DNA from: Druceiella hillmani
Lineage: Eukaryota; Arthropoda; Insecta; Lepidoptera; Hepialidae
Assembly (NCBI GenBank): GCA_039881145.1
Contig: JAYKKI010000091.1
Coordinates: forward strand, 3,084,501 to 3,148,500
Length of the DNA: 64,000 nt
Direction: 5' to 3'
Shown: positions 12,223-24,900 of the stretch, in pieces
Position numbering within the stretch: the stretch's first letter is position 1
Layout of the letters: every line of letters starts with the position of its first letter
The notes under the pieces: model-generated
Database searches by the model: none
Seen by the model: the letters and a program-made list of their open reading frames with translations, nothing else
Told to the model about the DNA's origin: nothing
Translations under genes and position numbers: made by a program

Positions 12223-13527
12223 TTTAGGTGGCGAATCAAATCAGTTTTATGTGCTATGATCGATACCGAACAGAGTGTACAGGCTGCTAATTCGTTTCCA
12301 TCTTTCGTGTTGAGATCTTTCTGTAACCAGCTCATGAATTTCGGGTCTTACAGTCACAAATCATTGAATTTACTTAGGCGTTTATTTTGTTTTGTTTGCG
12401 TGTCATTTGCCTCCTGTCTTGCTGCCGAACCGGCTAAAGAAGAATCGGTGGCCTCTGTTACTGCGCTGGAAGTCGAAGGCTCCGATATTTCCTGCTCGGA
12501 TTTTCGTTTCGTTTTTTTCGTTTGTGACTATGAGTCTCGTCTTGTTGGCAACAGAGCCGATTAGGAGTCGACATTAGGGTTACCATCTACTTCTCTACTT
12601 GAGATTGAAGCCGCCGATTTACCCTGCTCAGCTTTTCGTTTTCGTTCAAACTAAAAAGTGAAAACTTTATTCACGCACCAGAAAATTGAATAAACGTTAT
12701 TATATTATTTAACAACAAAGCGACAAAACTAATATAGTAATACACAACTGTGAGAAACAAACTACTGGCTCGAGTAATCAATTTATGCAACTAACCTTAG
12801 TATTATCTTGTGTTTTCTTGCCTGGAGCTTTCTTCAATAACCATTTGTCCATTTTTTATCAATATTCTATATTTTGTTCGTATCATAGCAATTAATCACG
12901 TGGTCACTTGAACGTAGAGGTTGTCTTTGATTATAGACCGGTCAACGAGACGTTTGACCCCAACATTAATTTCTCCGTCGCTGAAACTTTGCGGAGTGAC
13001 AAAACAAAGCGTATAGATTTTTGTTGGCACAGCCAACTTCCATAAAAATGGATTGTTAGCAAATTCGTTAGTACTCAACGATAAGCTATATAATTCACTC
13101 TATCACTCTGCTTAGTATCAGTGACAAATTCTCCTCGTTCATCGGACTATAACTAGTAGTTCGTACGAAGAAATGCCAAACGGGGCTTCCCCAAATTGAA
13201 TTTCGCGGTCAGAATGACTATTGCATGAAGTTTTAAAGTGTAGCTATACGCAGTACAAACTACGCAGATGAAAAAAAATACAAAGTATAGTACTACAACC
13301 TATCAAATAAATAGTGCTAATGATCGTTCAACGTGACATTATATAAAAAGACACTGAAATTACGAAATAAATTCAAACTGTAAATTTACTCTGTGTGTGT
13401 GTGTGAGTAAATTGTGAGAATCCCCGCATTTTCCCCACATAACAACAACCCCCACACAATCCCCAATCGACTTGAAAATCCCCACACTATGGGGAATTCC
13501 CCACAGTGTGACAACGCTGCCGATAAC

Positions 13528-15946
13528 TGTTGCCATAAACAATTAGTGTTTTACGCTGAGATTATTTCCAGCTTTGATGTTAGATGGCGGTATCTCTAAA
13601 TATTTGTTAAATTTTCGAAATTTTCATGGTAGAGGCACTTGCTCCGTAGACGTACTTGCCCCGACTGACCTTAGTATTTTCCTACTTCGATCATTTGAAC
13701 AAGATGAAACAATAACGCATAGAGATTGCAGTTATGTTAGCGATTAACAGCAGAAGACTGAATGAATATAACGTAGGCAAAATTCAAATAAAAGGTATAG
13801 ATTTTAACTTTGTAGTAATTAATAGTTTATAATCATTCTCTAAAAATTGCATGTCGTTCGGTAATGTTCCGTCAATACGAAGCAAAAGAACAAAGCATAA
13901 AAGAAATAATACGTAAAACAATGAATTGCATTAAGAAAAGAAACGTGCTATTTCTAGCTCTTTTTATCTCTCGGCGTGTCTCGGGCATCAAAATTCAATA
14001 GTGGAACCGACTACTTCATACGATATTACAATTCCTAGTCAATACAAAAGAGCGTTATTCTGGCTCATACTTAAAGAAAATATTAAAAGAAGGAAAAAAG
14101 AAAAATATTTGCTTTCATATCTTCAATTCAATGGCAAAAATATCACGAAGATAAGGAGAAGGAGAAGTGTGAACTAGAAGAAGAGGAAATAGAAAAACTG
14201 AGGAGAGAACGGACAAAAAGAAACGGAACGACGAAAAAAAAAACTGAAGACTGCTAATAAAGTGACTAAGAAAAACCATAAAAAGATATTTAATAAGACT
14301 AGATTATCTTAACAACAATAGTATGGAAAAGGAATGGTCGGATCAGATTAGATAGCACACATGAAATATCTAATGACCAATAGGGCAATGAAAAAGAAAA
14401 TTGTTTCCAGGAAGAAAAGGAAAATTATCACGATATAAGTAAATTAAAACAGCGATTGTGTACTCGTTAAGATTCCCAGAAAAAAGAAATGTCACAAGAA
14501 TATTTATATTGTCCAAAAGTTATTAGGAGACTATCTAGAAGTTTCGCCTATGATGTGCTGTAATAAAATGAACGCTATTTTTAAACCAAATGAATATGAT
14601 ATTAGTACTCTTAATAAGTTGCAAATATTTAAAGTTATAATTGCACCAAAAATCATCTTAAAAGGTAAAAAAAATAAAATAGATTTCAAGCGTTTCTGTA
14701 TTCATACAAATACCTATCACCTTTATTGTGGTTGAATAATTATATTTGATCATAAACAATAAAATTCGTGTTTTCCGTTAATATCTAGCGTTAGTGCTTT
14801 TACTTTATTTCATGTCTTTCTTAAGCATTTTTAAGGAGGTTCTGTTTAGTATAATGAAACGTTTTAATGTAATTATTATTTAGAAAATGTTGAAAATAAA
14901 AATGTTTCGTTTTTCACGTATTTCCCAATATTAAAGGACAAAATAAAACAATAATGTAGAGTATTTTCCTCATGTACATATTTTCTAAAGGATTCAGAAA
15001 AAAATTCTTGCTTTACCAATTAGTTAAATAACTTGTACAGGATATTTTATTATTCTGCATTATTTCTTCGCCTTGCAAATTTTGCAAAGCGAAGAAATAA
15101 GGCAGAATAATAAAATTGAGGATTTTATTATTCTGCATTATTTCTTCCCCTTGGCATATTCATTACCATTGATGATGGAAAAAGATTGAGGAGGGAGCGA
15201 TTCTTTTTTCAAACAATTTTTTATCACAACTCAAAAACAAAATCTATTAAAAATTTAAAAAAATGTTGAAGTGCAAAGCAACCCATTTTCTTTTATCTTG
15301 TTATGTCCTTTCAGTCTCCTATTCATTGTTCGGATTGAATTAAACTAGTATTGAGAATTTATTTAGAACGTTGAAAGTACATTCAATGCAAATATTGAAA
15401 GTACACGCATTGCATTGAAGAAGCATTCAATGCAAACACTAAAGGTACGCGTCCGAAAATATTAAAGCTATAAAGAAGAAGAAAACTAGAACAGTCCTTC
15501 AGCTCGAAAAAGATACAAAAATATTATTCGGTACCATTTCTATTTAAATATCAGAGAAGAGCGAATAATGTAAGTAGAGACTTGTATCTGACTTTCTCCA
15601 AATATGAAATATAATTTATGATCCATGCTATGAAAATCAAAATGCAGTTACCGTTGTCAGAACAGAAAGACGTTATCAATGTACTTATCTATGGTTATTA
15701 GATTGTCGGATGCACAGAACATATATTAACTCTGTGGTCGGATGCACCATAGACGCATTTGTGTATAGACGTACGTCAGATCTGTCAGTTGTCATGACAA
15801 CATCGTTTATTTTGAATTGCATTTACTTTATTTCACAGATCATATATTATTAACATAATTTTTCAACGTCCTTTTAGTTATAATACAATTATAATTATTT
15901 CATAGTATTTTATATTTAATATTCATTTCATTTTGTTTTGGTAGCT
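13528..15946. other. Intergenic region upstream of CEP120
   Basis: No gene is recognised. A purine-rich stretch at 14150-14260 reads as a Glu/Lys/Arg-rich peptide in more than one frame and may be a transposase tail. An inverted repeat lies at 15044-15116. The last few hundred bases before 15947 should hold the CEP120 promoter and 5' UTR, but I see no clear TATA box or initiator that I could place. Confidence 0.5.
15044..15155. repeat. 36-bp inverted repeat with a third direct copy
   Basis: Bases 15044-15079 and 15081-15116 form a nearly perfect hairpin (two mismatches in 36). A direct copy of the left arm follows at about 15122-15155, running into GGCATATTCATTACC. That last motif recurs at 16733-16747, inside the Tigger fossil of intron 2. 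Confidence 0.8.
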
Positions 15947-15998
15947 ATGGATGAATTGCACGGACCAAACATACAAATTGTATTGAATTTGAAAGAAG
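15947..15998 (+). CDS. CEP120: CEP120 exon 1
   Basis: Starts at ATG and encodes MDELHGPNIQIVLNLKE plus one base. Donor is AAG|GTTAGA. The first beta strand of the N-terminal C2 domain (IQIVLNLKEG) matches the vertebrate start in length and pattern. Confidence 0.8.
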
Positions 15999-18900
15999 GT
16001 TAGATGTATTTATTGCCTTTTTTGCCACTTGTCTAAGAATATGGATTTATTTTATTTTTATAATATTCAATTTCGTTTATTAGGATTAGGTTTTGGATTT
16101 CTAAATCGGCCTTTCTTCGTAAGAAGTATTTTAAATAGAAACATTTTAAATAGTGATCCTGTAAAACCATGTCATACACCTATATTTAATGAAGAACTTA
16201 TTTGGGAGGCAGATAAAAGAAAATTCCGACGGTAGGTTGTATTTCATGAATTTTCTTTGATTTCAAAAATGAAAGCAGTGACTAATTTAGTTTTGAACTG
16301 CCTTTATTAGTTTATATGTCCACTTGTGCCCGCACAAATAAACTTGAACAAAAGGGATTTTTTGTTTCTCTTTTTTTAATCGGAAGAAGACTTCTAATAA
16401 ATATTGTTGTGGACTTTATACCTAATAAAGGTTGCTTATGATTGATTTCATAAAAATAGATTTAATAAAATATTGCTTATAAATAATGGAACCATCCGGC
16501 TATCGTTTGATGGGTGATATTAGAGTAAAAAGCTATAAATATAATGCCATTTTGCTTTCAAACTTCACCTACATTTATATAAGTGTAAGACGAATGCCCA
16601 TCTAGGAATAATATCACGAGTAATGGAATGGCATTCTCTTTCAACGATGGATGGAAAACATTGGTGATATACTCATAAAAAGTCTCACTAGTTATCCATC
16701 CAGATTCGGAGTGGCCTTTTCTCCATTGCTTTGGCATATTCATTACCTTTGATGATGGTATCTGTAGCTATTGAAAATAAAACTGTTGAACATTGTTTTT
16801 CATCATTTCCTGTACGGTTATATACTTTTTTGATCCTGTTTTTACGAAGACTTGTTTATCCTTGGATGATAAATAAAGCCATTTTCACCACAGTTAAATA
16901 TTCTTCGATCGTCAGTCTTAATATATAATAAATAACTTATCTCCAGATATTTTCTAATTTTAGAAAACCAGCTTCTAATGTTATGCTCCTATATCAGTGC
17001 CCTGCATGAAGATAGCGATTGTGGTACTCTTTTAGCAATTTCTGGATGGTGTCCAAGGAATCCATTATACCACTTCTTTGGCTGAGCATATTTAAACAGA
17101 TTTTTTCTTCTTAAGTTTTTCATTAATTTTGTAACATAATCAACTAACTGAGATTTCATTACGCGAAATCCCTATTCGCCGATTTCTATACTCCATTTGA
17201 CTAGAAAATTTTCTATCTCTATTAATATGGTCGGACCTCCAACATTTCCAGATTTATGTATTTATTCTTTAATGTATCTAATAAAGTATTCATTGGAAGG
17301 TTGTAAATTTTGGCAGTTTATCTAATACTATATTTTTTTTCTTTTACATCAATTAAAGCCATTTCTATATTTTCATGAGGAGACTTAAAATATGTTTTGG
17401 AATCCATCATGATTATCTAAGACAAAAACAAGCAGTCACAATATAGAACTTTTGATACCGAGGTGGACAGAAACAGAAATAATGTAGTTGAAGCGTGCCT
17501 TCTTTCCGACCGAACTTAATTTATACATAATAACTACGTAAAACCATTCAGATATATTTTTTTCAATAAATTACTCTGGTATAAACTTCAATGTACCGTG
17601 TAGTATGGAAAGATACACAAAAAGAATAAAAATTAATATATATTTATAACTTAATCGTATATTCAAACGGGAAAATAAAATAAAATCGTATCAGTTTCAA
17701 GTTGAATTATGTAAAATTTGATTGATTTAATGTAGGAGGTATACAAGTTCTATATTGTAAAATTATATGTACATTAAATATATAATAAGAATTAAACATT
17801 TTACTTTAATTAAATTAAATAAACATGCAGTAATAACAATGTAATTATGATAAACAGTTATATATTCATACAATAAGATATTAAAATACATAACCCTTCG
17901 GTTTTTTCCGCCAAACTCTGAATAACTTAGTGACGCTTTTTTTAACTTTTTGATCACTAACAAAACATTCGTTTTGCACTGTTGCATGGTTTGGAGATAA
18001 TTGATGAATAGTCCGTTATTGTTTCAAAGCGGTTACTTGACAAATGACATATTAATACTGAACAAATGAAATGTGTTGACTTTCATAATTTTGCGCAGGG
18101 AATTAAATCACTTTTATCGAGTTATTTAAAATGGATGGATACATGAGACTGACCGAAGACCGGTGCCATTATGTTATAAGTGACACTTTTGCAATGAATC
18201 AATTGTGAAAATTTTTTCAACTTCATACAATTTCTAATTATTATTAAGCATTAAATATGAAAATTCTGAAACATAAAACTTCAATAATAGCGAATATAAG
18301 TGATATAAACTCTGTTAAAAGACATTTAAAATTTGTTGTTACACATTCTTGAAAAATGTTCAGAAAACTGAATTGTATGCATTCCTAATAATATCCAAAA
18401 TGGTTTAAATTTTACTTTAATTAAAAAAAAAAGAAAAACCATATCACTCATTTTAAGTGCATTCATATCAAATGCCAATTTTATAAAATTGTAGATATTT
18501 ACTAATAAAATATACATAAAGTTTATAACAATGTAGACATTTATATTTGCTTGGATGCACTATTACTGATGGAACAGAAGAGAAATTGAGTGTGCAATTT
18601 TTTTCACAAACTAATCTTGACATCAAAGATAATTCTCTCTTTTTCAATTCAATAATATAAAATTATACCTATCATAATGATTAAATCATACCAACTATGG
18701 CAAAATGTAATTTAAGCCCCTTACACTTTATGTTGTTGCACTGGATTCTGTACCATTTCCTTATTACGGGCACTTAATAATTTCTGGGGATGTATATACA
18801 GAAATTATTTGTTTATATACAATAAATTTAGTACAAATAACTGGATCATTTTTATTTTTACAAAATTTGTGTGGACTATACTCACATGTATACACTATTT

Positions 18901-21900
18901 AAAATACATGACAACAAACCACACTAATCATGTTCAGTTTATATCCAATCGGTACGTGGATGGGTCGTGTTCAAAATAATGTAAATTATTGAAGGAACAA
19001 TGATTTGAGGTTTGAAAGTTAATATATTATTTTCCATTATTATATATGTATGTTTGGCTTACTGTTAAATTGAGAAAATACATTTATATAGAAATTTCTC
19101 CGATATTGGTAAGGGAAAGAAAATACTAGCTTAGTCAGAGGAATTTTGGCCGAAAGCCCTTTTAGATACAGAGAATGCAGTGCATTAGGAAAAGAGCATT
19201 TTAAAATGAATGACCGAGTCGAACATTGTATAAGAGTTTTTTAAGACAACCTTCTATAATGACACAAAGATTAACTGATTTAATAAGTAAAGGGAGAATA
19301 TATCCTTTTGTTTAAAACCATTTTTTGTAAATTATTGCAGGAAGTTTAAATGACTGCAATTTGAAAAACACTATAATTTATGGATTTAAACGTTATGGCC
19401 TTTTCCCATTTAATGTTAATGCATTAGATTATACTAATGTTTTTACAATATTATCGAAAACATAAGCAATACTGTGTTAAAATATAAAATGCAATGTCTA
19501 TATTTAAAAGAAACAAAATTGAAGTGGGAATTACATTAAAGGTTTTAAAAAATTACAGAGAAATATACAAAAGGATAATTCAATAAGGATGATTCAAACT
19601 GAAATGGAATCTGAAGTTGTGATAAGGTTGAAAAAAAAATTGTAAACATCACCATTACATATGTCAGTTCAACGTCATCACTCTATCTAGAATGTGCTGA
19701 TACTAGTGATATCGGTCTTGAATATCTATTCAATAATTAAGTTCATTTTTAATCATTCTGATACAGTCGATGCTCGTGTAAAAGCTATTCACAAAATTTA
19801 ATGAACAACGACGATCTCTATGAACTTCTTGTATTGAAGATATCAACAACTATGTTTAGCAGAGGTGTTTTCCAAGAGATTTCTAGTGACATATTTTCAA
19901 CTTCAAACAATGTTACATTCGTTATGTAAATTTTCAAATACACTGTGATATAAACGGAAGCTGACATTCCTGTTCTTAGCTATAATAAAGAGTGCAAAGC
20001 AATCTCAAAACATCATCTTGGTTTCTAGTTCTTAAGTGGGTTCTGTAGTAATTATATGATATTATTATTATACCGATGCAGGCTGATACATCAACCTCGG
20101 TCAAAGGAGATCCATTTAGTAAATATTTATGTGTATAGAAATTACTCCAAAAAGAACATAAGTGAGAACTCCTGCTGCTATTTCTACTGCTGCAACGAAG
20201 CTGAAATTAGAAAAGATGGGACAAAAAAGTTTACAATGTTGTTATATCAAAACGAGAAATGTAAATTCGCAGAAAAAGGCTAATCGTAAACAAAAAGAGT
20301 AACATAGATGTCGAGAATGAAATTTAAAATATTCAGAATGCCTATGTGGAAGAGAAACAGAAAATGGAATTAAAGGAAGCAGACAGGAGAAGTCTAAAGT
20401 TTTAAAAGAAAATAACCAAAATTAAACGATGATATTATTAGTTATAGTGAAGTTATATATCCATATATATGTACAAAGAGAAAAAAAATTTGTTAATCAA
20501 ACCAAGAATTTATATTAAAAATAAAAAAGTAAACGAATAATAGAGCAATGATTAATAACTCTATAAACTTTGTTATTCATATCCAAACATATGTACGTGT
20601 AAGAAAGAGTTAAGTATTAACAATAATTCCAAGGTTGATTTATGATTATCTGATTTTCACTTTTGATTAAAGATATGTTTTTAATTGTTTTGATGTTTTA
20701 ATGTTATTAAATTTTCTCACTAGAATATATGGAAAATTATGGCTGAAAACTAAATAGAATAGAAATGGAATATTCGACATTTGGATAGAATTATAGGGTA
20801 ACTTTTATTCTTTATTTTTTGTCTGTTTAAAAAATGTTTATGGATTTGGTCAGAAATCAATGAAATGACCCAGATGAAAGAAAATTTTGATGCCTTTATT
20901 GGTTCTTGGTCTCATCAAGGAAAATAGTTATCAATGAGCTAATTGATTTATAGTGTCTTTTATTAGGATATCTAAACTTAGAATTTTCAAACATCTAAAG
21001 GGTAAAACTGTTAAAAATAATTAGTCTACTTGCCAAGAAGGTATATAGTTGAATTCGAAAACAAATGGAGTATGCTTTACCAAAAACTATTTTGGATAGT
21101 GCATACTGTATGTGATGCCTTATTAACTTGTCCAGTTGCCTCCACAATTAATAATTATATGGGATTTTGGAGGCCTATTTTCTACTAATTTCATACCATA
21201 ATCTGGGTACAAGGACATCTTCATAAGTCAGATCTGTCAAACTAATTGCTTACTGTTTCAAGATATTTTTCCCATGGAGCTTGAGTATATTTCAACTATT
21301 TTGGTTGCATTCAAATTATGTCTAAAGATATCCAAATTCCTACTTTAAGCAACGACCACATTTGTGCACCTTTATTGTGCTTTTTACAGTTCATGTGTAA
21401 ATCTGTCGGTATAGATAGACTAGGTATGATTAGTAGAAGTATGTGTCCAATAGAAACTTCATCTAAAAAAATTACTTTCTTCCAAACTCTATTCAAATTT
21501 GCTTTTCCCCCAGTGAATCTTTTTTGATGGTGCTTTTATGTTGTTTTTCTCTGCATTGTAGATTACGTTTACAGAATATTCCATTGAAAATCGAAGTTTT
21601 TTCTGTGGATAATCTTAAGGATCGTATTGGCTATGTACTTCTAAGCCTTTTGAGCGCTCTGCCATGTCCATCAGGAAAGTCAGTTACGGTAAGTAAAAGA
21701 GAAAATTTACTTCTTTTTTGAAGAATAAGCTGACTTATACTATTTCAATAATAAAATGTAAAAAACAAAACTATAACAGATATTCTTTTAAATAACAACT
21801 TAGACAGTGTATTTATTGAAACTGTTGAAGCTTACGTATGCCCTTCTACATACTCCTAAGTGGGAGATATATTGCCCGGTAAAGCCACACCATTGCCATT

Positions 21901-24900
21901 TGAAAATAGTAAATTTATAATTTTTCATGCCCAACCCCAGAATTTGCTAGTTCCAGTAATTAACTTTATGATATCTATTTTACTCTCCAAACAGCAGTGG
22001 ACTCTTTGAATTGTAGCTATATAGAATACTTATTAACTCTGCTTATTCATACACATTGCTCACTAAAACTACGAGGGGAGGTCTAAAATTCCGGAGAATA
22101 GAAAGGTTGCAAGTTAAATAAAATAATGGAACTATTTTTCTTTTCAATGTAATCTCCCTTAAGGTTAATACATTTATTAGATCTTGAAATTAATTTTTCT
22201 GAACCGTCAAAAAGATATTTTTTGTCTTTGCCCTGAAAATCCTTAAATTTTCTTCCTCGGAGCTCTTTTTTAGGTTTGGGAACAAGGGTAAATCGCTGAG
22301 AGCTAGATCAGGGCTATAGGGTGGGGTGAATCAGTGATTCAAAGTTGAGTTTGTGAACAGCATTCTTTGCAACTTTGCTCGTGTGAATCGCCGGCGCAAA
22401 AGCAACACACCCCTAGTCAGCTTTCCGCATCTTTTCCTTAATAGCTTCCATCAGTTTATCCAATACGGTAACGTAGTACTCTCCAGTGATAGTGATACCT
22501 TTTTCTATTTAGTTAATCAATAAAATCCCTTCATAATCTCAAAAAACTGTTGCCATCAATTTTCCACCTGGTTCCAAGACTTTAAACTCCTTAGGGTGGA
22601 GTGCCCTTTTTGTGCCATTGCATCGACTCAGGCTCATAATGACGAATCCAAGTTTTATCTCCAGGCACAATTCTCTCCAAAATCGGCGTAGGTTCGTCAT
22701 CAAACAACTTCAAAACTCCTTAGACACCTCGACTCGTTGTTTTTGCGGTGGAGTAAGCATTTGCACTGACTTTAGCCAGGCCAAGATTGTTGTCTCCACT
22801 TTGTTTAAATAAACCGTGCCACTTGTAAACCATGATTTTACCAGGGAAACAATGTCCGTAAAAAACTCCCATCTCACTCATCATGGTTTAAGGAGTTCTT
22901 CCTTGCTTGATGTGGAATTTAATTGCTGTTCGTAATTCGATTTGCCACATATTCGCAGTTAACTTCCAGATTTACTTCTTGAAGTTACGATATTAATGAA
23001 TGACGTTAGGGAATTTGACCTTTGACTTATACCCCTAATGAGTTCCTAATTAGCAGGGACCAAGAAAGATTGCGTGCCCCCTCCCTTCGCCTTCATTCTC
23101 CAAACTTTTGAACCTCCGCTCGTATTTGATATAAAGTGTGTGTTTTTCTATTCTATTGTTTGTTTTGTTTAAAATTTGTTTTACCATGATCTAGTCCGAT
23201 TTTAATTTTTGTAAACTTTATCTTTTAATTATTTTTTAATTTGTGATAGACAAGGTATATAGAATGTGGATATGGATATTAACTACAGTATTTTATAAAT
23301 AAATGAAACAGATTCGTAAAATAATTTCATTTCACGAGTTACCTAGTTTAATCGTTACTAATATCCTCCTAATAATATATATCCATTCAATATTTCCAGC
23401 AATAATTCAATTTTGTTTCAAATTTAAAACGAGGAAGGGAAAAATGTATTAACAAACATCAGCATTAATCAATGAAAACTTCAATTTTATTACAGGTGAG
23501 ATACGAGTGGCACAAATTGTTGGGCGTTAAAGCAGAGGGAAAATGTTGCCATCCACAACTGTTAGTAGGTCTGACAATAGAAGATAGAATTAATCCAACC
23601 ACACCGGTAAGACTTGATACAATGTCATGTGGTTTTTCAGCAGGTTATAGTGTTATACTAATCACAAATGTCCTTTTTTTCATTAGAGACGAGAACCCAT
23701 ATTGACACGAAAAGGAGACTCTGGATTATGGATTGATTTATCGCGGGATTCTAATGCTACATTGAAACTCTCACAAATACAGCCACATAGCTATATTAGT
23801 CGAAAAGGGTCTACAGGTAAATTTTACAATAAAGTCATATTTTGTTTTAATTTGGCCGGTCAGTGACTGATTTGTTATTTTAGTGTTTTAAATTCTTTTA
23901 ATAACGTTATGATTTCAGTTTTTTGTCTCATATTTTTTGCTTGTAAGATTATGGAGGATACGACAAAAAGGTACCTTCGTAATTTTGTTGTCGATTTACT
24001 TTTATATTTTTTTTGTTTTTATTATCACTGATAAACTTAAATTGAAAAGAAGTGGATATTATTCTGCTGAGGAATGTAGGTCTCCTCAAATGTGGAAGTA
24101 ACATGATCGAAAATTAAATGGCATTATCGTGCTACATGAATATTATTTGTGCTACATAAATTAATATGATTGTCGGGCTTGTAGGAGTGATGTTCAAATA
24201 ACGCCAACTGCATGTTGAACTATCTTTAACTATTGTTATACAGGAATTCAAAAATGTATAATATGGAAATATTAAAACAATAAAAATTAAACCAACATAA
24301 ATATTAAAATAAGGTCATATACAAAGAAATTTTAGCAAGAATTTAGCTTGTTTTGTAGAAAAAAGATTGACGTGCTTACTCTAGGTTAATAAAATGAAAA
24401 AAGTAATTTATTGAAATTCTAAAGTGTGTAATTTACTTAACATGTATTGTAAAAATACAAATAAAAACAATGAAATAACTTGAAGTATAAAATAAAAATG
24501 TTAGGTTTCATCAAACAAATAAAAATGTCTGTACATTAAGATATAAGTATACTATTTTAAGTGCAAGCCACTTTTTCAAATTTAGACAGGTTACAACCGG
24601 TCACAAATAGTGATTTGATACCACGTCTGTTTTCTGAGGATGGATACATTCAAATTGGAGACGAAACTAAGCACACACATATGTTTAGATTGAGTTTTCT
24701 AATTGGAGTAGTCAAGAACATAAAAATGGTAATGTTGAAACTTGGTATATATATTCACTTATTATATCGTAATTGGTAATACTTGTTGACGAATTAATAG
24801 TTGGGGAAAAGTGTAAATTATCAGATTTCAGTTAATAAACTGCATTATAATTCTAAGTGAATTTGAAAGTCAACGTACATGAGATTTAATGTAATTTATT

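Larger units (their letters stand above)
10024..12360 (-). pseudogene. hAT transposase with zinc finger and internal tandem duplication
   Basis: From high to low coordinate on the minus strand: a zinc finger (MSWLQKDLNTKDGNELAA, CTLCS, then HKTDLIRHLNSDRHKK, near 12200-12335); an N-terminal region (AELKLAGALAEHNIQLSFMD, about 12090); the first catalytic block (FSLIMDETTDQSTTKQCC, about 11870); VGFSSDTTNVMVGEQ with the second Asp (about 11660); CSCHMIYLSASKGCLKLP (about 11560); then APAQTRWLSLQACVDRVLEQ (about 11040). The C-terminal dimerisation domain lies at 10320-10024 (LPFSNATVERKFSVLKNLKT). This is the complete domain order of a hAT transposase. A 338-bp duplication (separate entry) and stops near 10420 and 11076 break it. 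It is inactive as read. Confidence 0.88.
9850..13519 (-). mobile_element. hAT element with GGGGA-rich ends and decayed transposase
   Basis: A minus-strand hAT transposase (see next entry) is framed by two stretches built from GGGGAA/TTCCCC motifs, at about 9890-9975 and 13415-13519. The right end, read inward on the minus strand from 13519, starts CAGCGTTGTCACACTGTGGG, a plausible hAT terminus. The left end is too degraded to give a matching terminus, so the target duplication could not be confirmed and the left coordinate is approximate. Confidence 0.6.

Noticed and set aside
12256..12577. Plus-strand frames over the hAT zinc-finger region
   Set aside because: The minus strand here encodes the zinc finger; the plus frames are shadows.
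14150..14260. Glu/Lys-rich coding-looking stretch
   Set aside because: Purine-rich low-complexity DNA gives charged peptides in several frames; no gene structure around it.
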